Part shown: in pieces, positions 11,321 to 23,100 of the stretch
Position numbering within the stretch: the first letter of the stretch is position 1
How the letters are laid out: each line of letters opens with the position of its first letter
The notes under the pieces: model-generated
Seen by the model: only the letters and a program-made list of their open reading frames with translations
What the model was told of the DNA's origin: nothing
The model's database searches: none
Source: Anthonomus grandis grandis
Lineage: Eukaryota > Arthropoda > Insecta > Coleoptera > Curculionidae
DNA length: 64,000 nucleotides
Direction: 5' to 3'
Assembly (NCBI RefSeq): GCF_022605725.1
Contig: NC_065547.1
Span: 6,985,167-7,049,166, forward strand
Translations under genes and position numbers: made by a program

Positions 11321-13150
11321 AAACCGGAATATTTTGATTAATAATTTTTTACAAAAACTTATGATGAAACTTAATAGTACTAAACATCATTTTATCACCA
11401 TTCTTTAAGATACCCCAGAAAAATGAGTAACATTTACTGTTTTCTGGATCATCCGCTTGCACAGTTACATAGAGACGCATCAATTTTCTACGCAATATCT
11501 ATCACTAATAGAAACAAAATATTGCTTTTAATTCTCTTTATTTTAAGTTCAATACCCTTCTTCTTAAAAACATTGAAATATAAATAATTAAAAAGTACGA
11601 ATTCCCTTATTGATTTTAGTAATTAGAAACTTATTTTGTATGGCTCGCTTAATAGGATGCAAACTTCCAATGAAAGCAGCTAGAAATTTCAATTTAACTT
11701 TCAGTAACAATTATTATTAATTAGTTAAATTAATGGCGTTTGGTAAGATTTAATCTTAAATTCTTTGTTAAATTTTAAATTTATAAAAACTTTTTTTCCT
11801 GTTTAATACAAACGATAAAATAACATTTTCGGAAATATAAATCTAATGACGGTAATATTATACAAAATTTATATATATACACGAAGGCCCGCCGGTAAAA
11901 TATTACTGGCATAATAAAATTATATTCGAATAAACATTTGCGTCCATAAATATAGCCTCATATTATTAGACAAAATAATATTATTTCAGCTAGCGGTCTG
12001 AATTTATCGAAATACACGCGAAATTAAATAAATTGTTTGGGTAAATAATTTATAATGTGAAACGTCAATTTGGGCAACGATAATTGATAAAATAGTGAAT
12101 GCATTAATGTTATTAACTAACTCGAATAAACACATTTTTTTAGTAGAAATAACCTTAATTAATAATTAAAATCAAAATTATAAATTAACAGAATGTGTTT
12201 AAAAAAAAAACAAATGAAATCTTATTATTACATTTATTTATTTGAAGCTAACGCCTAGATGTACAAAACATGTCTGTATGCGTTAATATTTCAAAGAGAA
12301 GTTGTTTTCCTGTTTTTATTAAACATACTTAATTAACCTAATTTGATCCTCGATTCTACTTTTGTCCTTGATTAAAAAAATAAGCGTTAAAGACCTAGAT
12401 TGCATAATAATAATTGCGTTATCAGAAAAATGTGGCAAAAATTTGATTATGAACATGCTTATTAAATTGTTTGCGAAATTTCGATTAACTTATTTGCTTT
12501 ACTATAAAGGGAAATTTAAATTTGAAATTGTCTAACTACTAAGAATCTGATTTTATTGTTTTACAGATATGATTTATACTGACTTTTATATGAGGCTTGT
12601 AATGAATATTTAAATGTTACTGTTCTTATATTCGTTGTTTGCTTGGTAAATAATTGATCAATATGTAATTTGTGTAAATCGTTGCTATACAATAATTAAC
12701 TAATTCTTGTAGTCATTTATCAAACGGTCGTACAGGAAAATTACAAAATTAAATCTGAAGTGTCCCCAAGAAATGACAAGTTAATAATTTTAACTTAACT
12801 CCCTCTCGCTCCATCTCGCTCTCGCAAAATAACGATAAATCACGATGATGTATTGCGTTATCTCTGTTTGCTTTCGCGTAAATGGATTCGTGCTGAACGG
12901 TGGAAGTAATCATTTCAAGTGCACTAAAGGAGAATGTTTTATTATTATGCGAATGTTTGGGATTAAAAATGCAACTGTATCGAGAAAAGCTTTATTAAAT
13001 TGAATGGTATTAAAGTCAGTTGATGGGATAACAAGAAGAAACTCAATTAAATCGTGAAATAATGTTTTGCATATTTCATGTAGTTTGCACTATTATGTAT
13101 AAAATACAGCATACTATATATTTAAATTACAATTATTTTCTGGTACTTTT
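11321..13150. other. AT-rich non-coding DNA
   Basis: No gene, RNA or element ends can be supported. A slightly CG-richer patch near 12800-12910 (CTCGCTCCATCTCGCTCTCG, then TTCGTGCTGAACGGTGG) may be a conserved non-coding block, but nothing in it is diagnostic. Confidence 0.5.
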
Positions 13151-13163
13151 AGGCAGTTTTTAG

Positions 13164-13216
13164 ACTCCATGGAAGAAAATAAGGTAGGTACTCAACCTTA
13201 TTTTCTTCCATGGAGT
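13164..13216. repeat. Perfect 22-bp inverted repeat (hairpin)
   Basis: Arms 13164-13185 and 13195-13216 are exact reverse complements (ACTCCATGG...AATAAGGT) separated by a 9-nt loop (AGGTACTCA). The stem is 22 bp without mismatch, and pairing stops sharply outside it. The two flanks carry the CAGGCAG-type repeat motif. Transcribed, it would be a very stable short hairpin. It may also be a small palindromic duplication. Confidence 0.9.
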
Positions 13217-13219
13217 TGC

Positions 13220-14835
13220 ACGGGGATTATCTGGACTGCTTGGAATATTTGGACCATTTTAAGAAGCTAAAGTAAATTTCTCTGGGTAGTTGAAGCAATT
13301 AAAGTAATTTCTTTGTAGTGCCAGGCAGTTAATTTCTTTTAAGGAATTGAATGAGGAATATTTCAGGTGCCTGGAATATTTTTTAATTTCAAGTAGTTAA
13401 AGTTATCTTTTTAGGAAATTCAGATTTAAATATCTTTTTATTTTGCCAAAAGACAGACTACAGTAAATAATATGAGCGGTGTAGGTTAACTCACAAATAT
13501 TTAAATAATTAAATAAAAACCGCAAATATGTTATATTTTCTGACTTGGTTTTTTTCAATCTCCAACCAATTTTTTATACTAATTTCAATAAATCATAAAA
13601 ATTAATTGTTGGAATAAAAATTACGAATTTTCAGCAAACTATGAAAGCAAGAAAATTTGCTATTTTTAAATACTCAATTGCAAAATTCAAGGTGCAGTGT
13701 ATGACTCAAAAATTTAAAATCACTATATTATTAAATTTATTAAAATTTAAGGAAATTTTTGATATTAAAATATCCGAATTTTAGGTCAAACTGAAAAGAA
13801 ATTTATAAAGTTATGATATATTTAGTTATAATTTTTTTATAAATATCAAGAGACATAAAAATTTATTATTTCATTTAAGGTCAAAATGGTTAAAAAAAAA
13901 TATAATTTTTTTAAATTGTGGATGTTATTAAAAGAAATTGACACTCAATGGAATGGAAACATAATATAAATATAAGGAATCTAAATAAAATTATTTTAAA
14001 AATATTCAAAATTTTAATATGGTCCTAAAAATTTAATAGCTTTTAATGTTCAAAAACCCAACTGATTCTGATATTCAAAATCCGCTGAATGTCAGTAAAA
14101 TATAAAATCAGCAAAAAATCAGTCAAAATTAATCAAAAATTTACAAAAATTTGCCTTCTTTATACAAATTTTCCAAAAATAGGATTTTAATTTTAAAAAC
14201 AAATGTCACAAAATTCGAAATCAAATTAAGAACTAAATGATTAAAGATTTCCAATATGTTGATATTTTTGTGATTATTTTTAAATTTTATGATTTTAATT
14301 CGAGAACTGATCTAATTTAAAAAAACAAAAAAATTGAAAATTTTGATATAATAGACAATTTTCAAAAATTAATTTTTATTTAAAAAAAACTAGAAATGAT
14401 TTAAGGCGAAAATGTTAAAAAATATAGATATTTCACAAGCATTTGGTAAATTACCTGAATTATTTAGAAATGTTATTTTTATCCTACAATTAATCTGAGA
14501 TAAGTAATCTTATAAGAAACTGATAAAAAACGAAACATTCCTCTACACGACAACTCTAGCCACTATAAATTTAATTAAATCAATTCATTTCACACTACAT
14601 ATTATAACGCTAATCCCCCATATACGTCTCTAGCCATCTACATAATGATCCATCTCCATTAGGCTCCTTTGAACTTCCTTAGATGTAATTACCTTTAGTA
14701 ATTAAATCTCGTAGACTCACAAAGGTGATAAAGTCAAGCGTGAAATTTGATTTGATTGGATTAGCTTGTGCGGTCCACAAACTGAATACACACACAGAAT
14801 ATTAATTTCGATTAATCAAAATTACTTATTAGTTT
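13220..14835. other. AT-rich non-coding DNA with scattered CAGGCAGTT motifs
   Basis: CCAGGCAGTTAATTTC (near 13320) and CAGGTGCCTGGAATATT (near 13364) are variants of the short motif seen at 9.5-11.3 kb. The rest, 13450-14820, is A/T-rich with many AAAATTT blocks and no coding signature. Confidence 0.5.
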
Positions 14836-17479
14836 CTTTTTTATGGGGAAATCTAATACTATTTCATATAATAAGTTCAGGCCAGACCTGAAAACGTCCC
14901 GGGAAAACGCCCGGGAAAGGGAAGATGAAATACCTAGTTATGAATTAAAATTCTCGGGAGACGTTCACGTCTCCGGTAGAACGAAATTGTATTTGTATAA
15001 TAAATTATTTCAAGTATGCCTATTAGTTGGAATATTCTGAAAACTGACATAATAAATAGGAAAGCGTTTGTCTCTGGAGGCATTACGGTCCTGGTTTAAT
15101 TTATTAAATTCTTTCTTGAAGTCGACTTGACTTTCTTAAGCTACTAAAAGAAAAATAGTAAAATTAAATCCTCTTTTAAGGGTGGCTTAACATGATGATC
15201 TTCGATAATATTAAGGGAGCCAGTCAAGTTGTTGACAATGTAAACAAGAAAACCGTAAAGACGATTCTCGTCGACGCTGTGAGTCGTTACTTTAGCAGTT
15301 ATTCTTTGGAGGTATTTACTGGTAAACATCATAAGTAGACGTTTAAGCATTATGAGGTTTATTTTTCCTTTAATAAAATGGCAATTTTTGGTAGGGTAAA
15401 ATTATTTGTGGGTTTTTTTTTTTGTCACCGAATGTATCTATTCCGATTAATTACAATTAGGTGCAAGAAGACCGTGAGACGGTAAATGGGCTAATTAGGA
15501 TTTCTAGTTTATTTAGTCAGGCTAAACGATATAAACAATTATAATATGAAATAGAATAGGAGAAATTGCTTCATATCCATTTAAGTTATGCGTGATTTAT
15601 AGGATATTAAATAGGATTGTGTAAATTGAAAACAGGTAAATAACTATTATAGTGTATAATATGTCGAAATAAAATTAATATATTGGGGGTACGAAAATAA
15701 CGTTCAAATAATTTAAGAGGAATGCATAGTTTTCAAATATTTGTTATCAAAGTCTTTAAAAAAGTGGGTTTCTATTAAATATTTTAAATATCCCTTAACG
15801 GACTTTCCTAAAATTGAATAGTGTTATTTGTTGTGATGAAAGGTTAATTTATCTCCTATTGGGGTGAATATTTACGACAAAAAAATTGTACGCCATTGGC
15901 TTTTTCATCACTAGTTTCTAAGAATTAAGACATTTTCTTTCTATAATAATTCAACTGCCTGAAATAACCACATAAATTACTTTTTGATCTTTTTCCAGAC
16001 TTTGACTGTCTGGAATATTTACATCAATAATTTTTTTAAGCTTCAACTACCGATAAAAATTACATATTTTTTTTAAATCCTGGAAGAATCCTTCCTACAA
16101 ATGACATCTTTTTAGGTTGGGCAAATTGACCAAAATGCATTCGGGACATTTAGTCTGATACAAAAGTATGAGAAAATATATTTTATGTTAGGCATTTTTA
16201 TGATTACTCTCCAGAAATCAACTGCCTGAAATACATTTTAAGACTCATCATTTTTATCTTTTTTTAGGCTTTAGCTGCCTAGGAATATCACAAAAATTAT
16301 TTTTTTTAATCATATTTCATACACTTAGTCTTCAAATGTTTAGAAAAATTAAAGAACTATCACTTTCATGATTCTTAAGCCAATTCAGGCTTTGATTTTC
16401 TGGAATACCTACTGAGAAAAAAATGGTTTACATGTTTGACTACCTAAACCATTTAAAATTGTGCTCTTCTTACGTAATTTATTGAGATGTGAATGTAAAC
16501 ATAACAATTGGACTTTCACCTTTATTAGGAGTTTGAGTAAATGGAGCGCATGGATAAACGTATATACATATTATAATATACGTATATACGTATACAATTC
16601 TTAGGGTTATTTTAAGTTTAAATTAACATGTATTCGCAATGAGATTCTTAAGAAAAACATGTTTTTTTATGTAAATGTCATTTTATCAAATTCCACTGTA
16701 ATTTATCGGTGTTATTTATATTAAAACGGTGTTGATTAAGACCTCGTTTGATTAATTTTTTTTATATCTAGTAGTATCCCGAATAAGACCTTAGCCAACA
16801 TTTTGGCTAGAAATGTGCACGTCACTGACTTTTGTGGATTTATTTTTATTTCAATTAAGCCAATTAAAGTTTTTTTATTAATTAATTTTTCCTAGGTTTT
16901 TAAAGTTAAATTAAGGTATTTGTAAAGCTGTTAAAGCAATTTTAAGTGATTCAAAAAAAAAACAGTCATTTACCGGCATTTCCAGGTAGTTGAAATATTT
17001 TTTTTTTGTATTTTTGTATTTCCCACGTTGATTGACGTCTTTATTTAATTTTTTTTTTAACCGTCTTGTCTTTTTTCTATAATGTTTAATTTCTAGGTAA
17101 TTAAGGTAATTTTTATCGAATTTAATCTAAATAAATACTTTGTTTATGAAAGTCTCGAATTTATTTTTACTCCTCATCAAATTTTCTGAATATTAAAAAA
17201 TTTTAATTTTATATTTTGCAGGCATTTTAAGTAATTTTAAGCCTTATTCTAGGGTTCTAAAATAATTAAAAATCTCCCACATTTTAGGGTACTTCAGTTA
17301 GTTGCAATTACAATTTTTAGGCATTTAAAGTCATCTTAAAGATTTTTTCAGGCAGTTAATAGGATCTTTTTAAGTAAAAAAAACTCGACTACCTAGAATT
17401 ATTTTTTTTTATGTAAATAATTTTTTCCAGTTTTCAGTTCTACTTTCATAGAAATTTAAAGGAAATTTAAAGCATCTTG
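14836..17479. other. Non-coding DNA; CG-richer patch then CAGGCAGTT-type repeats
   Basis: A patch at 14880-14975 has CCCGGG boxes and a small hairpin (GGAGACG-TTCA-CGTCTCC near 14958-14975) inside a 65-codon open frame that matches no family I know. From 15950 on, the motif family seen near 10 kb recurs, e.g. CAACTGCCTGAAATAACC (15953), TTTGACTGTCTGGAATATT (16003), CAACTGCCTGAAATACAT (16219), CCAGGTAGTTGAAATATT (16984), TTAGGCATTTAAAGTCATC (17316). No gene is supported. Confidence 0.45.
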
Positions 17480-17483
17480 TATA

Positions 17484-20400
17484 CTGCCTTCATTAGGTAA
17501 AACGCCGTATCTAAGAAAATGGCTGAATGCAGGTTTTGTTTAACTTCATAGCCGTTGTAAGTTTGAGATCCGAGGTTGGCAATAAATATTGGATATTCAT
17601 AAAATTTTCTCGGAAATTGATATTTTGGCAAAAAAAATTAAAATAAACATGTATATCACAAATTATGAAAGATGTCGCGTTTTCTCTAAACACTTACAGC
17701 ATGGCATGATGATCAACTGATTAGAAAAAATGAAGTACTGCGTTTCTCCTAAGCAGTTTATAAGCAAAACAAAAACATAATACTTTTGTATTTCGTTTAT
17801 TTGACATATTTATTACAAAAAATGGTATTCTAACAAAACTTCAATTCTTAACAAAATAATTTATTCTTAACAAAATTCAGGTGCATTGAAACAGCAATAT
17901 TAAATTAAAAAAGCTTAATTCCTGAGAAAAGGAAGTCAATTTGAAGTTGGAATATTTATCCAAAACGTCTTTCGATTTTCTGGCAAAACCTCATTAAGGT
18001 TTTGTAAGATATTATTCCTTTTCTCTCTTGGGAATCCCCGTGGTTGCACTAAGTATTCTGGAAGCTTCATTTCATTTGGTTTTATGGCTTTAATTTGTAA
18101 AAAGTCTAGGCAATTTAAAGGTTTCATATTATCGTACGAAACCTTATAGAGCAGGTGATACACGCCCCTGATTGCGGTGAATTGAACTATGTTTTTTAAA
18201 TCTACCCGGCATGGTGGCTCCTTTAGTTTTTTCTGAGAAACATGGGACTTCCAATATAAAAATCTTTAGCTGCCATTTCTTTCACATCCACCTTACCCTT
18301 ATTTGCGGTTAAAACTGCATCCACAAAATCTCCAAAATCGTATGTTTTGCCTTGCTTCTTTAGGGATAGTTCCACCTGGTGGTGGAAACTATCCGCCGAC
18401 ATAAATGTGTGGCCGGGTTCGAAATAATGAATGTTAATTTCATTAGCAGTGATATCGTTTGAATTAATTAAGTAAACAAGAAAACTTGCAAAACACCAAT
18501 TTTTATTTTGAGTCGAACGGTTGTCGAGCCAAATACTGACACATTTGGAATCCCGTTGTTTAATGAAAAATACGTAAAATGCACTTATGAGGTCTTCCTA
18601 ACATCTACCACTACTTCCTTTATGCCAAAGAACTGCCAATGGCTTGGATTGCTTATTATTGTTACCCAGAGGAACAAAACTTTTGTTATACACAGAAAGT
18701 CTTTTAACGAATAAAACTTTTTTAAATGAGTCAACTCTTGGCAGCATGATATCTTTCTGAAGATCTGCCGAAAAGTGTGTGTTTGTTTCTGGATTTTTAG
18801 CAACGTATTGACGATAAAGTTCTCGGGGCCCGTTAGCCAAGTCGATGTGTTCTTTCCAAAATCTACATAATTCGCAAGTCTCAAGTTGAGGCTGAGTCTC
18901 TTTGTGATCGTGCAATTTCATACCCTCACAATGCTCAAACTCCTCATTGCCGAGTTTTGTAAAGGATATATTTATTTTCTTCACCTCGCATCGGTACACA
19001 TTATATGAAACGTTAATTGCCGGGAATTTTTCTAAAAAATTAGCGTGCATGTATATATGTACCTAATCGTTGCATCACTAGGTAAATATCTGACATTTGG
19101 CGCGGGTTTACGACGATAATGTGATACAACAGGATTAAAAGATTCTATATGTTCATTAATTTCATTTTTAGGGATAAAAATAACTGGTTTTCTTTTACCA
19201 CGTTTATCTGCTACTGGTGTATTGCTTCCTTTCGGTATTTTCGAAAGAACTTCGTAAATGAATCTATCGTTACTTGGTTTATACCCTAACGTACATAAAT
19301 AAAAATGTTTACAGACATGCTTTGTTATTCCTGAGTCATCTTTCAAAGTATATTTAAAAGAATTATTTCTAGTGTATCCTTCAAAGTCTACTTGTTTTGT
19401 TCTTTTTTTTATTTCAAGACGCCTACAGGATTGTAAAATAAAAGCTCGTCTGTTCATATAGGATAGACTCCAAAACTCATTATTAATTTTGATCCGCAAA
19501 TCTTTCGAAAAAGACAAGGAACACTGCAATTTACATTTCGAATTACACGGAGGAAGGATAGCATGTTTTTTCTGATTAAGTCAGCTTTATGTTGTTTTTG
19601 CGTTTCTACACTATCTTTTATTTTTTCTCTCTTTCGTATTGCTCCAAGTTTCATATGAGTTATGACAGGCACCTAAAAAAAATTAATCATAGTACAAAAA
19701 AAATATAAAAATACCTCGTTTTCTTCAATAGAGCTTTCACTTCGATTGCCATTTTGACTTTCTTCATTATGTGATAAATTTTTATCTTCATGTGAAAAAT
19801 TATTGGCATTATTAATATTTTTATTTGTAGCTTCTTTTGTAGTATTTTAATTTTTTTAATATTACATTTAAAACATACATTAAAAGAGTTTTATGAATTT
19901 TTAATCTTACCTGAGGCACTTCTTCTGTCGCGTTAACATTAAAGTTATTTAAAACAGCCATGCCAGCTTTAGGTATAGATAAATCTTAAAATTTAAAAAA
20001 CTTTAACTTTAAGAATAATAATATAAATTTATAAATGCCAACCTGAGGTATTTTTTCAAACAAAATCTAATTCACACCTCCGGCTACGTCTATTTCAGGA
20101 CCAGCATTCATTTCAGAGCATAATAATAGGTTTTTATCATAATTAACAATTTCGCTGCAATCAATAAGTACTTTTTCCCCTAAAATGACTTCATTGTCGA
20201 TATACGTTCCGTCCTCTGTTATAATTGGGATGTTATTTATATTCTGAACAATTATTATACGTGTATCATTAAAATTGGTATCAAAAGAGTTATTACATTG
20301 AACTTCAGGAGTATCCAAACTATTACCGCAGTTAAAATGTAGATTAGAGTTTGTGGTTGGCATTAAAAACTGCTGTTGTTCTTCACAATATTAATTATCA

Positions 20401-20915
20401 TTATTTGGTGAATTATTTAAATCACTGGATATTTCCATTGCAGCAGCAGAAGTCGATGGTATTACGATGGGGCAATCACTTTGATTGCTTGCCAAGGTCA
20501 TAATAAGTTTCGTTCGTTTAGACATTCCTAGCTATTACTAAATCTTTACTCCTTTGCACGAGCCTTTGCACTAATAAATGTTAAAAATAGCACCAAAAAT
20601 GATTACAAAAACAGCGACAACGTGCAGGCCGCGTAAAAAAAGCAGTCCAAATCTAGCATAAACGCGCTAAATGATTTGTGCTTAGGAAAAAAAAGCATTT
20701 TTTCTAAGCTAGCAAGCGATGCCGCGTTATTTCTAAGTACAAATGGAACTTTGAATCAGATATCGCAAAATAATAGGTCGTTATTTATATTTTGGTGATG
20801 TTTGCGGCGTTTTATCTAAATTATAATGATATAATTTAACATAACATTAACGAATATACCAATATCTCATTTTTCAAGAATTTTGCAGATGCCGCGTTTT
20901 CGCTAAGCACGGCAG
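17484..20915 (-). mobile_element. Decayed multi-exon DNA transposon of unrecognised family
   Basis: The two ends form terminal inverted repeats: CTGCCTTCATTAGGTAAAAC at 17484 and, on the minus strand, CTGCCGTGCTTAGCGAAAAC from 20915. Both are flanked by TATA (17480-17483, 20916-20919), a possible target duplication. Several related subterminal copies of a box like GCGTTTTCTCTAAGCAC or its inverse (GATGCCGCGTT...CTAAG) sit at 17500-17515, 17675-17695, 17735-17755, 20728-20740, 20808-20820 and 20890-20910. One spliced gene on the minus strand fills the interior. The arrangement of TIRs, clustered subterminal repeats and a single intron-bearing gene fits a class II transposon. I cannot assign a superfamily from motif knowledge alone. 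Confidence 0.75.
17936..20525 (-). pseudogene. Transposase-like gene, four exons, broken
   Basis: Inferred exons on the minus strand are 20525-20043, 19984-19911, 19833-19715 and 19672-17936, all with GT/AG borders. The start MSKRTKLIMTLASN is at 20525. Exon 4 holds the core: a Cys-rich block (HAILPPCNSKCKLQC, near 19510-19560), SHYRRKPAPNVRYLPSDATI (near 19080-19130), SADLQKDIMLPR (near 18740-18770), WLDNRSTQNKNW (near 18500-18535), YFEPGHTFMSADSFHH (near 18395-18435). The D in ADLQK, the D in WLDN and an acidic residue in SADSFHHQVE would suit an RNase H-fold active site; that is inference. Damage: in-frame stops near 20390, 20067 and 18598, and frameshifts near 19570 (A run), 19060 and 18235 (A run). 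It resembles uncharacterised insect and cnidarian transposase-like proteins with a D-x-x-x-x-QNKNW motif, possibly those listed under DUF7869. Confidence 0.7.
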
Positions 20916-20929
20916 TATATTAAACTAAA

Positions 20930-21990
20930 AAAAAAGCGTAGACCTTTTTTTCTATTTCATGTCGCCTATTTCAGGCATTTTTTTAGGCTGTAAAGCATTT
21001 TCTTCCACTGTTCTGGGAAGCATTTTTGATAAAACATTGTTCTATATTTATTAGAACTTTAACTTCATTTGTATTTATTAACAATTTTTCATGCACTTAA
21101 TAATTTCAAGTAATTTTCCGGGCAGTTGAATACAATTTTTTAATTAAAAAAAAATTATTTCAAATTGGACCTTTAAAAGTTCCTGGAATTCTTTTTTTAT
21201 TTTATATCATATTTGCATAACTTTTTTAAATATTTCGATTCATATTTTCTAGATATTTAGGGAAAATTTAAGGCATCTTCTATTCTTTTACACTTATTTT
21301 CTTACTTTGCTAGGAAGCTTTTTTGAAACCAAAAATTCTGGGACTTTCTAGGTACTTAAATTAATTTTTTATCTCCTTCAAGCAACTGAATTATTTTTGT
21401 CAACTTTTAGGAATAATTCTTGAGCAGTAAAACATGTTTGGTTAAAAATAAAAATTGTCCTATTTTTAATAACGTGCCTAAGCTGTATTAATAAAATTTA
21501 AATTATATTTTCCAGGCACAGCTTTTTTGTCTCTTGATTTTTTTCACATCTTAGTTTTCAAGAAAAAACATTAAATGCACCTAATTTTTTATTTCTGGAC
21601 CAGACAAGAAAATTAGAAAATTTTTTTTGGGAATTTTTTTTTTTTTTAATTTTTTTTTAAATTTAATTTAGTCTTTGTTAAAGTCTATTTTTTTTTGGTG
21701 TTTTTGGTGTGACCTAGAATTAAGTACATTTAGTTTTTTCTCTCGAAAACTAAGCAAAATACAAAAAATATTCGAAAAAAAAAATCTATTGCTAAACAGT
21801 TTGTCTTAAAAGAATTTAAAAAATCCATTAATGGTTCAGAATTTGTTGAAATACATTAAATTTGACGCATAAAAAAGTTATTTAATTCTTTTTGAATTAC
21901 TAAATAATACACTTTTAATTGCTTTTCAATGACTCATTCTGACATTACAAAATTGATTTAAGCTTGTTGAATAGTAAAACGATTCACGGC
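20930..21990. other. T-rich non-coding DNA with CAGGCA-type motifs
   Basis: TTTCAGGCATTTTTTTAGGC (near 20971), CCGGGCAGTTGAATAC (near 21118) and TTCCAGGCACAGC (near 21510) continue the short-motif family of 9.5-17.4 kb. Long T/A runs are present near 21630-21700. No gene is visible. Confidence 0.45.
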
Positions 21991-22371
21991 TAGTCAAAAT
22001 TGGGGGTAAGACATGTGGGTGAATTATTGATTAATCCGAATGAAAAATTGTTACTTTGGTAAAACTGATTTATTCTAACTCTTCAAAAGGGACCTTGACT
22101 CTTTCTTTATTCTGATTCATTTCTGATTCATCACTTCATGGTTATATTACTTCGCATTTTTTACCGTTGAAAAGTGACCTAAAGTAATTAAATCATCTCT
22201 GATGATGACCCTTAAAATAATTAATTAATTAATTCACTGTGTATAATTAAATTATTATTTAAATAAACCGAATTCTGCTGTTGCAAAAAACAATGGTTTT
22301 CTTCTGATTTATTAAAATAAATTTCAACTTCAAACCAATCATATAATTATTCATTTAAAGCATTTGATGAA
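21990..22371. repeat. Divergent flank of the 202-bp tandem array
   Basis: Loose versions of phrases found in the array, such as GATTCATT, GTTGAAATTGATTAAA and AATTAATTCACT, are scattered here without a clear period. It reads as older, diverged copies of the same satellite. Confidence 0.4.
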
Positions 22372-23100
22372 CATGTAAAATAATGACTCAGAATTCGTTG
22401 AAATTGATTAAATTTGGCGCTTAAAATAGGGTAATTAATTCACTCTAAATGTGCTTCATGAAAAAATGCCCTTTAAAGCTTTATTAATTACTGTCATTAA
22501 AAAACTGATTCAGAATTTTGACTCATGGTCAAAAGTGATAAAAAAAGGATTCTAATTCATTAAAATTGATTGTCATGTAAAATAATTAATCAGAATTCAT
22601 TGAAATTGATTAACTTTGACGCTTAAAATAGGGTAATTAATTCACTCTAAATGTGCTTCATTAAAAAATTCCCTTCAAAGCTTTATTAATTACTGTCATT
22701 AAAGAACTGATTCAGAATTTTGACTCGTGGTCAAAAGTGATGAAAAAAGGATTCTAATTCATTAAAATTGATTGTCATGTAAAATAATTATTCAGAATTC
22801 GTTGAAATTGATTAACTTTGACGCTTAAAATAGGGTAATTAATTCACTCTAAATGTGCTTCATTAAAAAATTCCCTTCAAAGCTTTATTAATTACTGTCA
22901 ATAAAGAACTGATTCAGAATTTTGACTCGTGGTCAAAAGTGATGAAAAAAGGATTCTAATTCATTAAAATTGATTGTCATGTAAAATAATTATTCAGAAT
23001 TTTGTGAAATTGATTAACTTTGACGCTTAAAATAGGGTAATTAATTCACTTTAAATGTGCTTCATTAAAAAATGCCCTTCAAGGCTTTATCCTGTCATTA
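22372..23100. repeat. 202-bp tandem repeat array
   Basis: The phrase CATGTAAAATAAT recurs at 22372, 22574, 22776 and 22978, exactly 202 bp apart. GCTTAAAATAGGGTAATT recurs at 22419, 22621, 22823 and 23025, again 202 bp apart. The three full copies and one partial copy are highly alike by eye. The unit itself contains short echoes (TTCATTAAA, ATTCAGAATT, GAAATTGATTAA). There is no coding potential. Confidence 0.95.

Noticed and set aside
14843..15040. 65-codon frame with CCCGGG boxes
   Set aside because: Not flanked by splice sites that keep it open, no family resemblance, and part of it is a local hairpin.
16555..16595. Near-palindromic CGTATATAC...GTATATACG stretch
   Set aside because: Composed of TA-type simple sequence; such palindromes arise easily and the arms are imperfect.
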